Under the pieces are notes generated by a model. That model searched no databases and was not told the origin of the DNA. It saw only the letters and a program-made list of their open reading frames with translations. Source: Pseudomonas sp. CC6-YY-74 (lineage in GTDB: Bacteria; Pseudomonadota; Gammaproteobacteria; Pseudomonadales; Pseudomonadaceae). Taken from it: DNA of 64,000 nucleotides. Below are positions 1 through 9,254 of the stretch, in pieces. The DNA lies in assembly GCF_002025205.1 (NCBI RefSeq), contig NZ_CP019947.1, forward strand, positions 1,960,001-2,024,000, given 5' to 3'. How positions within the stretch are numbered: position 1 is the first letter of the stretch; each line of letters starts with the position of its first letter. The position numbers and the translations under genes are program-made.

Positions 1-213
1 TGGGTTGGCTGCAATCATTTCCAGATAACCCAAATCGTTGGCCACGCCAAGATCGGCAAAGGTGTCTTCGTATTTGGCTTTGATCACCTGCACCTGGCCG
101 ACGACGTCCTCGCCGGGCGGCGGTAAGGGCCATTCTATGGCAACGACTGAGCTGGCGCCGAACATCGCGCAGACTGACAAGCAACGGGCAACGACAGGAA
201 CGCGCGACAACAT
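1..213 (-). CDS. L,D-transpeptidase (ErfK/YbiS family), N-terminal fragment
   Basis: The first 71 codons are visible; the gene runs off the left edge. The protein starts with a signal peptide (MLSRVPVVARCLSVCAMFGA) and continues into the IEWPLPPPGEDVVGQVQVI segment and a LEMIAANP stretch. This is the characteristic N-terminus of Pseudomonas ErfK/YbiS/YcfS/YnhG L,D-transpeptidases, which make 3-3 peptidoglycan crosslinks or attach lipoprotein to peptidoglycan in the periplasm. The catalytic YkuD domain lies outside the window. The start is supported by an AAGGA seven bases upstream. Family assignment rests on the N-terminus and the neighbourhood (tesA, greB downstream), so catalysis itself cannot be checked here. 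Confidence 0.8.
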   Translation of the reverse strand, partial: MLSRVPVVARCLSVCAMFGASSVVAIEWPLPPPGEDVVGQVQVIKAKYEDTFADLGVANDLGYLEMIAANP

Positions 214-287
214 CCGGAAATCCTTGATGAAATGGCTGACAATTTAACTTGGTGATTGTACACCGACGCTTATCACACTGGGAGTAC

Positions 288-569
288 TCAGCGCGCGGAC
301 CAAAGCGGCCGCTGACCGCGCCGCTGGGCGTCGAGGGTCACCCGGCACGCCGAACACAGACGCGTGTCGCGCAGCATGCGCTTGTCCAGCTCACGCCAGA
401 GCGGTTGCGCCGGTAACAACCCGCCGCACAAAGTCCGATCGGCGAAGCCGCCCAGCTCGAGCTGACGCGCGACCAGATGCACGCGCACCTCACGGCAAGC
501 GAATAGGTCAAGCTGCTCGTCTGGCTCGATTAGTTGATAGGCGTACAAGGACCAGGCAGAACGCGGCAT
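288..569 (-). CDS. conserved hypothetical protein with two cysteine clusters
   Basis: A 93-residue soluble protein of unknown function, sitting between the L,D-transpeptidase and tesA as in other Pseudomonas. It has four to five cysteines, including a C-terminal LCSAC pair and an upstream LCGG, which could bind a metal; that is inference. The start at 569 has GGAG eight bases upstream. No known domain is recognised. Conservation of position among pseudomonads is from memory. Confidence 0.7.
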   Translation of the reverse strand: MPRSAWSLYAYQLIEPDEQLDLFACREVRVHLVARQLELGGFADRTLCGGLLPAQPLWRELDKRMLRDTRLCSACRVTLDAQRRGQRPLWSAR

Positions 570-626
570 TGATGGCTCCTAGGCGGGGCGCCACATTAGC
601 CGAAAGACCGCTCGCGGAAAAGCCTG

Positions 627-1232
627 TCAAAGCAGCGGTTGCAGGGCCGGCCAGAGATTTTCCAGGAGTACTGGCTGAGCAACGGCGGCGGGATGAAGGC
701 CATCGCGTTGCATCATTTCGGGCACGCCTCCCACCCCCTCAAGAAAGAAGGGAACAAAGGCCACCCGTTTCTCCTGCGCCAAGGTGGCAAACACCTGGGC
801 GAAGGCTGTCGTGTAGCGAATACCGTAATTGGGCGGCAGGCGCATCCCCAGAAGCAGCACCTTGGCCCCCGCCTCCTGCGCCTGCTCAATCATCGACGCA
901 AGATTCTGTTGCAATTGATCCGGGGCCTGGCCACGCAAGCCATCGTTGCCACCCAGCTCTAAAATCACCAGGTTTGGCTGATGCTCGGCAAGCAGACCGG
1001 GCAGCCGTGCGGCCCCGCCAGCACTGGTATCGCCACTGATTGAGGCATTCACCACCTGGTGCTCATAACCCTGCTCGGCCAGACGTTTTTCCAGCAAAGC
1101 GACCCAACCCTGACGGGTATCCAGGCCGAAAGCCGCGCTGATACTATCGCCAACGACCAGCACGGTGTCCGCCAGCGCGACCTGCCCCCAGCACAGCAGG
1201 GTAAACATCGCACTCATTAACCCTGCACGCAT
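627..1232 (-). CDS. tesA: TesA: periplasmic SGNH esterase / acyl-CoA thioesterase I
   Basis: A 201-residue multifunctional esterase, thioesterase and lysophospholipase of the SGNH/GDSL superfamily. A signal peptide (MRAGLMSAMFTLLCWGQVALA) precedes the mature enzyme. Block I GDSIS carries the nucleophile Ser30; block III is LELGGND with the oxyanion Asn; block V is DGLHPA with the catalytic Asp and His. Length matches Pseudomonas TesA. The ATG at 1232 was chosen over upstream starts because it opens directly into the signal peptide and has GGGGA five bases upstream. The gene is divergent from the YbbA-type ATPase with only 10 bp between the two start codons, the same tesA/ybbA pairing seen in E. 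coli. Confidence 0.95.
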   Translation of the reverse strand: MRAGLMSAMFTLLCWGQVALADTVLVVGDSISAAFGLDTRQGWVALLEKRLAEQGYEHQVVNASISGDTSAGGAARLPGLLAEHQPNLVILELGGNDGLRGQAPDQLQQNLASMIEQAQEAGAKVLLLGMRLPPNYGIRYTTAFAQVFATLAQEKRVAFVPFFLEGVGGVPEMMQRDGLHPAAVAQPVLLENLWPALQPLL

Positions 1233-1242
1233 TGGATTCCCC

Positions 1243-1926
1243 ATGAGCTCAAGCATTCTTACCGCCCGCAACCTTAGCAAAGTGGTTGCCAGCGCGGAAG
1301 GCGAGTTGACCATACTCCATGACTTGTCCCTGGCGCTGAACAAGGGCGATAGCCTGGCCATCGTCGGCCGCTCGGGTTCGGGCAAGTCGACCCTGCTCGG
1401 CCTGCTCGCCGGCCTCGATCTGCCGAGTGGCGGCGCAGTCGCCTTGGCCGGGCACGACCTGGGTTCACTGGATGAAGATCAGCGTGCCCGAGTACGCGCC
1501 GAGCATGTCGGCTTCGTCTTTCAATCCTTCCAGTTGCTCGACAGCCTCAATGCCCTGGAAAACGTCATGCTGCCACTGGAACTGGAAGGCCATGCCGACG
1601 CCCGCGAGCGCGCCCGCGCCCTGCTCGAACGGGTCGGCCTGGGCCAGCGCCTGACCCACTACCCGCGCCAGCTCTCCGGTGGCGAGCAGCAACGCGTGGC
1701 CATTGCCCGCGCCTTTGTGGCCGAACCGGACGTGCTGTTCGCCGACGAGCCCACCGGCAACCTCGACAGCCACACCGGTGAACGCATCAGCGACCTGCTC
1801 TTCGAACTTAACCGGGAACGCGGCGCGACTCTGGTGCTGGTCACCCATGACGAGCGCCTGGCCCATCGCTGCCAACGCCTGATCCGCCTCGAAGGCGGTC
1901 ATCTGGTCGACCACGTGGAACCCTGA
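1243..1926 (+). CDS. ABC transporter ATP-binding protein, YbbA-like
   Basis: A 227-residue ATPase of the MacB/LolD/YbbA type. It shows Walker A GRSGSGKST, Q-loop FVFQSFQ, signature LSGGEQQRVAIARA, Walker B VLFADEPTGNLD and the H-loop LVTHD. It overlaps the downstream permease by one base (TGATG), so the two are translationally coupled and probably form one complex in the inner membrane. In E. coli the equivalent ybbAP pair also sits beside tesA. The substrate is not evident. The ATG at 1243 is preceded only by a weak GGA. Confidence 0.93.
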   Translation: MSSSILTARNLSKVVASAEGELTILHDLSLALNKGDSLAIVGRSGSGKSTLLGLLAGLDLPSGGAVALAGHDLGSLDEDQRARVRAEHVGFVFQSFQLLDSLNALENVMLPLELEGHADARERARALLERVGLGQRLTHYPRQLSGGEQQRVAIARAFVAEPDVLFADEPTGNLDSHTGERISDLLFELNRERGATLVLVTHDERLAHRCQRLIRLEGGHLVDHVEP

Positions 1927-4430
1927 TGACTCACTTGCCGTTTACCCGACTGCTCTCGCTGGCGACCCGCCAACTGCTGCGCGACGCCCGCGCCGGCGAG
2001 TTGCGCGTGTTGTTCTTCGCCCTGTTGGTCGCCGTCGCAGCCAGCACCGCAATCGGCTACTTCAGTGCGCGACTGAACGACGGCATGTTGATGCGGGCAA
2101 CCGAGTTCCTCGGCGCCGACCTGCGCCTCAGCGGTAGCTCTCCCGCCGCGCCGGAACAGGTCAGTCGCGGTACCCAGCTGGGGCTGGATCACGCTCAAGT
2201 GGTCGAGTTCTCCAGCGTGATCGCCCGCGATGCCGGCATCCAACTGGCCAGCGTCAAAGCCGCGGACAGTGCTTACCCCCTGCGCGGCCAGCTGAAAAGC
2301 GCAGCGGCACCCTACGAAGCCGAGCAAACCGGCCCCGGTCCGCAACCCGGTGAGGCCTGGGCCGAGGCGCGCTTGTTCGCCGCACTTGAACTGAACGTCG
2401 GCGACAGCATAGAAGTCGGCTCGAAAACCCTGGTCCTGCGCCGGGTCCTGACCTACGAACCAGATCGCGCTGGCGACTTCTACAGCCTGACTCCGCACGT
2501 GCTGATGCATTTGGATGACCTGGCCGCCACCGGCGTGGTTCAGCCCGGCAGCCGGGTGCGTTACCACGAGCTCTGGCGTGGCACACCGCAGGCCCTGGGC
2601 GCTTACCGACAAGCAATCGGCACCAATCTGGCGGCCAACCAGCGCCTCGAAGATGCCCGCGACGGCAATCGGCAAATCGGTAGTGCCCTGGGTCGTGCCG
2701 AACGCTACCTGAACCTCGCCAGCCTGGCGGCCGTGCTACTCGCCGGGGTTGCGGTAGCACTTTCGGCCGCGCGCTTCGCCGCCAGGCGCTTCGATGCCAG
2801 TGCCTTGCTGCGTTGCCTTGGCCTGTCGCGCAATCAAGCGCTCGGTCTGTTCAGCCTGCAGCTGGCCCTGCTCGGGCTCGGCGCCAGCCTGATCGGCGCC
2901 CTGCTCGGCTGGCTTGCCCAACATGGCCTGTTTTATCTCTTGCAGGGTCTGCTACCGGCGCAGATCCCGGCGGGCGGTTTATGGCCAGCCCTCGCCGGCA
3001 TCGCCACCGGCCTGGTCGCCCTCGCCGGCTTCGCCCTACCCCCCCTGGCCGCCCTCGGTCGAGTACCACCACTACGGGTACTGCGTCGCGACATGCTCCC
3101 CGTCCCTGCTAGCTCCTGGCTGGTGTATGGCGCCGCGCTGTTCGCCCTAGGCCTGATCATGTGGCGCCTGAGCCTGGATCTGCAACTGACCCTCGCTCTG
3201 CTCGGCGGCGGCCTGGTGACCGCCCTGCTGCTCGGCGGCCTGCTCCTGCTCGGGCTGCAAAGCCTGCGTCGTCTGCTGGCCCGCTCTTCGCTGCACTGGC
3301 GCCTGGGGCTCGGCCAATTATTGCGCTACCCATTGGCCGCCGCCGGACAAGCCCTGGCATTCGGCCTAATCCTCCTAGCCATGTCGCTGATCGCCTTGCT
3401 GCGCGGAGAATTGCTCGACACCTGGCAGAATCAATTACCCGAGCAGGCGCCCAATCATTTCGCCCTGAATGTCTTACCGGCCGACAAGGATGCGTTCGCC
3501 GCGCGCCTGGCCGAGCTCTCGCCCCACCCGGCCCCGCTCTACCCAGTGGTGCCCGGTCGCCTGACCATGATCAATGGCGAACCGGTACGGCAAATTGTCA
3601 GCAAGGAATCCCAGGGCGAGCGCGCCGTTCGCCGTGATCTTAGCCTGACCTGGTCGGCCGATCTGCCAGAGGGTAACCAGCTGCTCGCCGGCGCTTGGTG
3701 GAACACCTCCACAGCCGACGACTTGCCGGGCGTCTCGGTCGAATCGGAACTGGCCAAGAGCCTGCAGCTCAAACTGGGCGACCGCTTACGTTTCAATGTC
3801 GGCGGACTCGACCGCGACGCCCGGGTCAGCAACCTGCGCGAAGTCGACTGGAACAGCTTCCAGCCCAACTTCTACATGATCTTCGAACCCGGCACCCTGC
3901 AGGATCTACCGGTCACCTACCTGACCAGCTTCTACCTGCCTGCCCAGCAGGAACGGCAGTTGGTCGAACTGTCACGCGCCTTCCCGGCAGTCACCCTACT
4001 GCAGGTCGAAGCCCTGCTCGCGCAACTGCGCAGCATCCTGGCCCAGGTCACTCTGGCCATCGAATTCGTCTTGCTGTTCGTTCTCGCCGCCGGCCTGGCT
4101 GTGCTATTCGCCGGGTTGCAGGCCACCCTGGATGAGCGCATCCGCCAAGGCGCCTTGCTGCGCGCGCTGGGCGCCGAGCGCAAATTGCTGGTCAAGGCGC
4201 GACGCGCCGAATTCGCCCTGCTTGGTGCAACCAGCGGCCTCCTGGCGGCCATCGGCTGCGAACTGATCAGCTTCCTGCTCTATCGCTTCGCCTTCGATCT
4301 GGCCTGGCACGCCCACCCCTGGCTATTGCTCCTGCCAGCGATCGGCGCACTGCTGGTGGGTGGCGCCGGCGTGCTCGGCACTCGCCGTGCATTGAATGTC
4401 AGCCCGCTGACGGTGCTGCGCGAGGGCTGA
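1926..4430 (+). CDS. FtsX/MacB-like ABC permease, YbbP-type
   Basis: An 834-residue inner-membrane permease with the double-FtsX layout of YbbP. TM1 lies near residues 27-45, followed by a long periplasmic domain, a central membrane block around 260-500 with several helices, a second periplasmic domain (roughly 500-690), and three C-terminal helices ending in the family-typical ALNVSPLTVLREG. It is coupled to the ATPase gene. YbbAP-type complexes are thought to extract or handle hydrophobic molecules rather than pump ions, and the TesA esterase next door suggests lipid-like substrates; that link is inference. Confidence 0.9.
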   Translation: MTHLPFTRLLSLATRQLLRDARAGELRVLFFALLVAVAASTAIGYFSARLNDGMLMRATEFLGADLRLSGSSPAAPEQVSRGTQLGLDHAQVVEFSSVIARDAGIQLASVKAADSAYPLRGQLKSAAAPYEAEQTGPGPQPGEAWAEARLFAALELNVGDSIEVGSKTLVLRRVLTYEPDRAGDFYSLTPHVLMHLDDLAATGVVQPGSRVRYHELWRGTPQALGAYRQAIGTNLAANQRLEDARDGNRQIGSALGRAERYLNLASLAAVLLAGVAVALSAARFAARRFDASALLRCLGLSRNQALGLFSLQLALLGLGASLIGALLGWLAQHGLFYLLQGLLPAQIPAGGLWPALAGIATGLVALAGFALPPLAALGRVPPLRVLRRDMLPVPASSWLVYGAALFALGLIMWRLSLDLQLTLALLGGGLVTALLLGGLLLLGLQSLRRLLARSSLHWRLGLGQLLRYPLAAAGQALAFGLILLAMSLIALLRGELLDTWQNQLPEQAPNHFALNVLPADKDAFAARLAELSPHPAPLYPVVPGRLTMINGEPVRQIVSKESQGERAVRRDLSLTWSADLPEGNQLLAGAWWNTSTADDLPGVSVESELAKSLQLKLGDRLRFNVGGLDRDARVSNLREVDWNSFQPNFYMIFEPGTLQDLPVTYLTSFYLPAQQERQLVELSRAFPAVTLLQVEALLAQLRSILAQVTLAIEFVLLFVLAAGLAVLFAGLQATLDERIRQGALLRALGAERKLLVKARRAEFALLGATSGLLAAIGCELISFLLYRFAFDLAWHAHPWLLLLPAIGALLVGGAGVLGTRRALNVSPLTVLREG

Positions 4431-4464
4431 TAGACTCGCGCTTTATCGGCCAGACAGCAGTTAT

Positions 4465-4962
4465 ATGAGTCGCTATCGTCCACCCCGCTCCGCCGGCACG
4501 CCACTGATCACCCCCGAAGGCGAAGCGCGTCTGCGCGCCGAACTGCACGAACTCTGGCACGTACGCCGGCCCCAGGTCACCCAGTCAGTCAGTGAAGCGG
4601 CGGCGCAAGGTGATCGCTCGGAAAACGCCGAATACACCTACGGCAAGAAAATGCTGCGCGAGATCGACAGTCGCGTGCGCTTTCTCACCAAGCGCCTGGA
4701 AAGCCTGAAAGTGGTCAGCAGCCACCCCAGTGATGCCGACAAGGTCTACTTCGGCGCCTGGGTCACCCTCGAAGACGAGGACGGCAACGAGTCACGCTAT
4801 CGGATCGTCGGCCCGGATGAGCTGGAGCTGAAACTCAACCTGATCAGCATCGACTCGCCCCTGGCCCGCGGCCTGATCGGCAAAGCCCTGGACGCCGAAG
4901 TCCGGGTGCCAACCCCGGTCGGCGAGAAGACCTGGTACGTGATCGCCATCGATTACCCGTAA
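4465..4962 (+). CDS. greB: GreB transcript cleavage factor
   Basis: A 165-residue transcription elongation factor that rescues backtracked RNA polymerase by stimulating transcript cleavage. The N-terminal coiled coil carries the acidic tip in GDRSENAEYTYGKK (the Asp and Glu that act in the RNAP secondary channel). The C-terminal FKBP-like domain includes VYFGAWVTLEDEDG and SPLARGLIGKALDAEV. Longer and more basic at the N-terminus than GreA, as expected for GreB. It ends 25 bp before a convergent small gene. Confidence 0.95.
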   Translation: MSRYRPPRSAGTPLITPEGEARLRAELHELWHVRRPQVTQSVSEAAAQGDRSENAEYTYGKKMLREIDSRVRFLTKRLESLKVVSSHPSDADKVYFGAWVTLEDEDGNESRYRIVGPDELELKLNLISIDSPLARGLIGKALDAEVRVPTPVGEKTWYVIAIDYP

Positions 4963-4987
4963 TGGCAGGAGCCGCTTGAGACGAGAC

Positions 4988-5302
4988 TCAGCGCCGGGTG
5001 ATCAAGCCCTGCCGGGCGACCCGCGTCAGCTCACGCACGGTGGCGTACAGATCCTCGGCACTGGGTGCTTGCAGCACGGCCATATCGAAGCTGTTGCTGG
5101 CGAAACGCGCCAGCGCCTGATGGTCATCGACGAAGTGGATCAGAAAGGCGCGCGGCCGGCCCCAACGCTTGGGCCAGCCGTCGAGATAGCGCAGCAAGGT
5201 CGGCTGGTGACTGCCGCCGAGGAGAATTTTCGGGTTGCGTTGGCTCAGCCCGGAAGTAATCGGGGCCAAACGAATCAGCGGTTGGGGACAACTCATGCTC
5301 AT
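4988..5302 (-). CDS. DUF6231-type conserved hypothetical protein
   Basis: A 104-residue cytosolic protein with no signal peptide or membrane segment. The sequence (LLGGSHQPTLLRYLDGWPKRW, then FLIHFVDDHQALARFASNSFDMAVL) is typical of a small Pseudomonas family between greB and thpR whose function is unknown. The start at 5302 has GAGG seven bases upstream; an alternative ATG lies two codons further in. Convergent with greB. Confidence 0.75.
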   Translation of the reverse strand: MSMSCPQPLIRLAPITSGLSQRNPKILLGGSHQPTLLRYLDGWPKRWGRPRAFLIHFVDDHQALARFASNSFDMAVLQAPSAEDLYATVRELTRVARQGLITRR

Positions 5303-5520
5303 GTCTCCGCCTCATGAATCCCGCCGGGCAGGTGAGAGGCGACACCGAACCAGCGCTTTAGCGGTATTTCGAAGCCTCAGTAGAGTACTTCTCAGAGCCT
5401 TGCAATCTGCAAGTGACTCGGCGCCCCGCAAGTAGCTGTTTAAATCGGCGCATGGGTCAGCATCCTAGAGAAGCCTGCGCAATACTGTCAAGACAGCGCC
5501 GCGCATGGGAATCGAACGCC

Positions 5521-6051
5521 ATGAAAAACGATGTTCTGCGCCTGTTCTTCGCTCTGGGTTGCCCGCCGGAACTGGCCGAGGCCATCGTCACCTGGCGCAG
5601 CAACCTGCACCTGCACGGCCGCCCAGTCGCAACGGCCAACCTGCACCTGACCCTGGCATTTCTCGGCCAGCAGCCGCGTGCTCGCGTTATGGAGTTGCAA
5701 GACCTTGCGGGCGAATTGCGCGCAACGGCATTCGACCTGCATCTGGATCGCCTCGACCGCCATCGCAATGGCCTGCTGTATCTGGCGCCGAGCCCCACAC
5801 CAGAGGCATTGCTGGAGTTGGTTGAGCAGCTATGCAGCAATCTGAGCAGTGCCGCGATTCAGCTGGAAAGCCGACCCTTTCGTGCCCACCTCAGCCTGCT
5901 GCGGCACTGCCCCATGCAACCCATCGACGCCAACCCATGCTTCGATTGGCCGGTGACCCGATTTTCCCTGTTCGCCTCCGAGCAGAACACGCGCGGCACC
6001 CATTATCGGCAGTTGCACACGTGGCCATTGTTGCGCAACGGCCACGACTGA
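5521..6051 (+). CDS. thpR: RNA 2',3'-cyclic phosphodiesterase (ThpR/LigT)
   Basis: A 176-residue 2H phosphoesterase that opens 2',3'-cyclic phosphates on RNA ends. The two signature HxTx-like motifs are present as HLTLAFLG near residue 42 and HLSLLRH near residue 125. I chose the ATG at 5521 because the protein then begins MKNDVLRLFFAL, the expected N-terminal strand, with GGGA about ten bases upstream. Longer in-frame extensions look non-coding. Followed by a strong terminator shared with the convergent doxX gene. Confidence 0.9.
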   Translation: MKNDVLRLFFALGCPPELAEAIVTWRSNLHLHGRPVATANLHLTLAFLGQQPRARVMELQDLAGELRATAFDLHLDRLDRHRNGLLYLAPSPTPEALLELVEQLCSNLSSAAIQLESRPFRAHLSLLRHCPMQPIDANPCFDWPVTRFSLFASEQNTRGTHYRQLHTWPLLRNGHD

Positions 6052-6147
6052 GGCTGCACCACGGAATAAACCGTTGCCCACGAGTTACACCGCCCTGCGC
6101 AAACATGCAGCTCAGCAGACCCACTAAGGTCGTGTTGTTCACTCAAG

Positions 6148-6186
6148 AAAAATGCCGCTTTCCCTTGGCTGGAAAGCGGCATTTTT
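6148..6186. terminator. bidirectional intrinsic terminator
   Basis: A perfect 16-bp stem, arms 6148-6163 (AAAAATGCCGCTTTCC) and 6171-6186 with a 7-base loop. The A-run at one end and T-run at the other give a U-tract on either strand, so it can end transcription of both thpR (+) and the convergent doxX gene (-). Confidence 0.92.
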
Positions 6187-6238
6187 CTGGGTTTGCAACC
6201 GCAAAACGGACGGCGTTCGCGCTGCTTAACTGCGTTGC

Positions 6239-6673
6239 TTAGCCGGCAATTTGCTTGTCCAACGACAGCTTGCCTGCACCCTCGACCAGTACTGCCAGGC
6301 TTATCACCATCAATGCCAAGGCGAATTCATAGCCGTTGTTGCTCATGAAGAAGCCGTTGGCCATGTGCACGGTGACAATCGCCACCAGCATGGTCACCGC
6401 CAGCACTGCCGCCGCCGGACGTGCCAGTAGGCCGATGATCAACGCCAGGCCACCAACGAACTCAGCGCTGCCAGCCAGCAATGCCATCAGATAGCCCGGC
6501 GCCAGGCCGATGCTCTCCATCCACTGGCCGACACCCACCAGACCATACCCGCCGAACCAGCCGAACAATTTCTGCGAACCATGCGCAGCAAAGGTCAGGC
6601 CAGCGATGATGCGCAAAATGGTCAGGCCGTAACCTGCTTGAGTGGCAACGACAGATTTGATCAGGGTATTCAT
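6239..6673 (-). CDS. DoxX family integral membrane protein
   Basis: A 144-residue inner-membrane protein with four predicted helices (about residues 15-37, 55-75, 80-100 and 115-135). The family motifs GLTFAAHGSQKLFGWFGGYG and SAEFVGGLALIIGL identify DoxX. DoxX proteins are associated with thiol/quinone redox and oxidative stress in other bacteria, but the role here is not known. The ATG at 6673 is preferred over one three codons upstream because AGGA lies eight bases before it. A dyad-symmetric AT-rich element lies upstream at 6725-6761. Confidence 0.88.
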   Translation of the reverse strand: MNTLIKSVVATQAGYGLTILRIIAGLTFAAHGSQKLFGWFGGYGLVGVGQWMESIGLAPGYLMALLAGSAEFVGGLALIIGLLARPAAAVLAVTMLVAIVTVHMANGFFMSNNGYEFALALMVISLAVLVEGAGKLSLDKQIAG

Positions 6674-6724
6674 GGGTTGCATCCTAGTGGGCGAGTTGAT
6701 GGGGCAAATAATAACCCAGTTAAT

Positions 6725-6761
6725 CGATATTAAAAGCCGATATATCCGCTAATTAATATCG
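6725..6761. promoter_or_regulatory. dyad-symmetric element upstream of doxX
   Basis: Inverted arms CGATATTAA (6725-6733) and TTAATATCG (6753-6761) flank a second partial palindrome, CCGATATATCCG. The element is 52-88 bases before the doxX start, in the gap after mltF. It looks like a repressor operator, but no known consensus is recognised. Confidence 0.4.
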
Positions 6762-6771
6762 CATAAACAGA

Positions 6772-8187
6772 TCAATCGCGTGTACTAACTACTGCCTTTT
6801 GCGGCTCCAACAAATAACGCTCGCGGTCATAGGCAAGGAAGTACTTGTTCACACTACTTACATGACTGACCACGCCCATTCCGACCTGCTCCATGGCGAT
6901 CCGCTCGACCTGAAAGAACCACTGATTGGGATTCAGACCACGCCGGCGGGCCTCGGCGCGCATGCTCTGCACCCGCTGTGGCCCCAGGTTGTAACCCGCC
7001 AGCACGAAGGCCATGCGCTCGCGCTCGTTGAGCTGCGGGCTGTTGAAGAAGTTGCGCCGAATCATCGCCAGGTACTTGGCGCTGGCTTGCACGTTGTTCT
7101 CCAACACGCCGATATTGGCGACCCCGACAGTGCGCGCAGCAGCCGGGGTTATCTGCATTAACCCGGTGGCACCACCGGCCCCCCGCGCAGCCGGATTGAG
7201 GGTCGACTCTTTGAACGCCAGCGCCGCCAGGATCAGCCAATCGAAGCCCTGCTGCGCGGCATGCCGCTGCAGCACCGGGCGCACCTTCTCCAGGCGTTGG
7301 CGCTCGGTTCGGCCAAGCGGGTAATGCACCTTGTAGAGGCGCCGGTAGACTCGTTGAAATGCACCATCCAGATCGGCCGGGGCGCGATAGGCCGCCAGGA
7401 AACGGTCGACACTGGCGCCGAGCATCGGCGTTTCACGCCGCAGGTACCAACGCATGTCGCCGTCCTTGGCCAGCACCAAGTGCGGCTCCAGACGCAACTT
7501 GGGCATGACCTTGGCCCAGCGCTCGGCAATCGGCTGCTCCACCGCGGTGACGCTATAGATACCGGCCTGCACCATCTCCAGCACATCCTCGACGGCCAGG
7601 CTGGGGTCGACCCACTCGATGATGATCGGCGGTCGCTTGTTCTGCAGCAGTTTCTGGTTGAACGCCTGTACGGCAGCACCCGCGGCGCTACCCGCCGCCA
7701 AGGCCAGGCTGCGCCCGGACATCTGCTCGAGACTCTGATAGCGCCGATCGCCCTGGCGCGCCACTATGATCAAGGGAACATTGCTGCGGATCGCCGCACT
7801 GGCGCTGATACCGTTGCCACCACGCACGGTGAGCAATTCCCCCGGCGCGACAAGATCGCCCTCGCCACGTTGCAAGGCAGCGAGTAGTTGGTCCTTGGCT
7901 TTGGGAATGATCTTCAGCTTGAGGGTGCGGCCATCGCGGACATTACGATTGAGATACTGCTCGAAGGCACGCAAGCGATGGTATTCCACCCCGATGCTCT
8001 GGCCTTTGATTTCACCGGAACTATTACGACTCTGGTTGACCAGCACACGCAGTTCACCGCGGTTGCGGATGCTCGGCAGATCAAGTGCCTGGCTCGGCTG
8101 GCGTCCTTCCGGCGGCCCAGCCACACGTGCAGCGGCCGACAACGGCAGCAACAGCACAAGACAGAATAAAAGCAGCGGGCGCGACAT
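6772..8187 (-). CDS. MltF-like membrane-bound lytic murein transglycosylase
   Basis: A 471-residue periplasmic enzyme that cleaves the MurNAc-GlcNAc bond, giving 1,6-anhydro products. A signal peptide (MSRPLLLFCLVLLLPLSAAA) is followed by an SBP_bac_3-type domain (about 35-270) and a C-terminal SLT domain. The catalytic Glu sits in AFKESTLNP near residue 320, followed by GLMQITPAAA and AGYNLG. This is the MltF architecture; pseudomonads have more than one paralogue, so I do not assign a numbered symbol. The ATG at 8187 was chosen for its signal peptide; upstream sequence up to a TTG at 8313 looks non-coding. Divergent from tatD. Confidence 0.88.
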   Translation of the reverse strand: MSRPLLLFCLVLLLPLSAAARVAGPPEGRQPSQALDLPSIRNRGELRVLVNQSRNSSGEIKGQSIGVEYHRLRAFEQYLNRNVRDGRTLKLKIIPKAKDQLLAALQRGEGDLVAPGELLTVRGGNGISASAAIRSNVPLIIVARQGDRRYQSLEQMSGRSLALAAGSAAGAAVQAFNQKLLQNKRPPIIIEWVDPSLAVEDVLEMVQAGIYSVTAVEQPIAERWAKVMPKLRLEPHLVLAKDGDMRWYLRRETPMLGASVDRFLAAYRAPADLDGAFQRVYRRLYKVHYPLGRTERQRLEKVRPVLQRHAAQQGFDWLILAALAFKESTLNPAARGAGGATGLMQITPAAARTVGVANIGVLENNVQASAKYLAMIRRNFFNSPQLNERERMAFVLAGYNLGPQRVQSMRAEARRRGLNPNQWFFQVERIAMEQVGMGVVSHVSSVNKYFLAYDRERYLLEPQKAVVSTRD

Positions 8188-8420
8188 CGAGTCTCCACGG
8201 CAAGGGCGGCCACCAGGCGCCATTGGCCGAGTGAGACTACCGCAGCGCTCGCCAAGTTCCTGGAATGCGTGGGGCGCGGAGATTCGCACAGCTCGCTGAC
8301 GGACACCAGTCAAATGTTCTACTCAACATTACAAAGCAACTATAAGAGGCTGTATTTTATGGATTTTTTTAAAACAAAAAAGCTCTGCTATGCTGCCAAC
8401 CCCACCTCATAGGTCGCACC

Positions 8421-9254
8421 ATGCAACTCATCGACATAGGCGTCAACCTGACTCACCCAAGCCTCGCCGAACAGCGTGAAGCCCTGCTCACCCGTGCCTA
8501 CGCCGCCGGTGTCTGCCAGTTGTTGCTGACCGGTACCAGCCTCGAACAAAGCGAACAGGCTTTGGAACTGTGCCGCCAGCTGGATGAAAACGGCCAGCGC
8601 CTGTTCAGCACCGCCGGCATCCATCCGCACGATGCCAGCAGCTGGAACGCCGACAGTGCCAAGCAACTGCAGGCTTTGCTGCGTGAGCCACAGGTACGCG
8701 CCGTGGGTGAATGCGGGCTCGACTTCAATCGTGATTTTTCGCCGCGACCACAACAGGAAAAAGTTCTCGAAGAACACCTGGCCCTGGCCGTCGACCTGCA
8801 GCTGCCGGTCTTTCTCCATGAGCGCGACGCCGACCAGCGCCTTCTGGAGATCCTGCGCGACTACCGCGACCGCTTGCCCGCTGCGGTGGTGCACTGCTTC
8901 ACCGGAGAAAAACGCGCCCTGTTCAACTACCTCGACCTCGACCTGCATATCGGGATCACCGGCTGGATTTGCGACGAGCGTCGTGGCACCCACCTACACC
9001 CGTTGGTTCGGGAAATCCCGGTCGGCCGGCTGATGCTGGAAACCGACTCACCGTTTCTGCTGCCACGCAGCCTGCGGCCGAAACCGAAAAACGGCCGCAA
9101 CGAACCCGCCTTTCTGACCGAGGTACTCAGGGAGGTGGCGCTGCACCGCAACGAAAGCCTGGAAACCCTGGCGGCACACAGCACCGCCTGCGCCAGGCAG
9201 TTCTTCAGCCTGCCGATCGTCGTCGCTACAACTGCCGAGAGCGAGCCCAACTGA
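8421..9254 (+). CDS. TatD family metal-dependent hydrolase / DNase
   Basis: A 277-residue TIM-barrel metallohydrolase. Family landmarks are [14 protein letters not shown] at the start (a variant of the metal-binding DxHxH, as in E. coli TatD), [18 protein letters not shown] with the bridging Glu, [16 protein letters not shown] and the C-terminal [17 protein letters not shown]. TatD enzymes are 3'-5' exonucleases acting on single-stranded nucleic acids. The C-terminal signature and the INLT-like start fit TatD better than YcfH or YjjV. Followed directly by a stem-loop. Confidence 0.9.
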   Translation: MQLIDIGVNLTHPSLAEQREALLTRAYAAGVCQLLLTGTSLEQSEQALELCRQLDENGQRLFSTAGIHPHDASSWNADSAKQLQALLREPQVRAVGECGLDFNRDFSPRPQQEKVLEEHLALAVDLQLPVFLHERDADQRLLEILRDYRDRLPAAVVHCFTGEKRALFNYLDLDLHIGITGWICDERRGTHLHPLVREIPVGRLMLETDSPFLLPRSLRPKPKNGRNEPAFLTEVLREVALHRNESLETLAAHSTACARQFFSLPIVVATTAESEPN

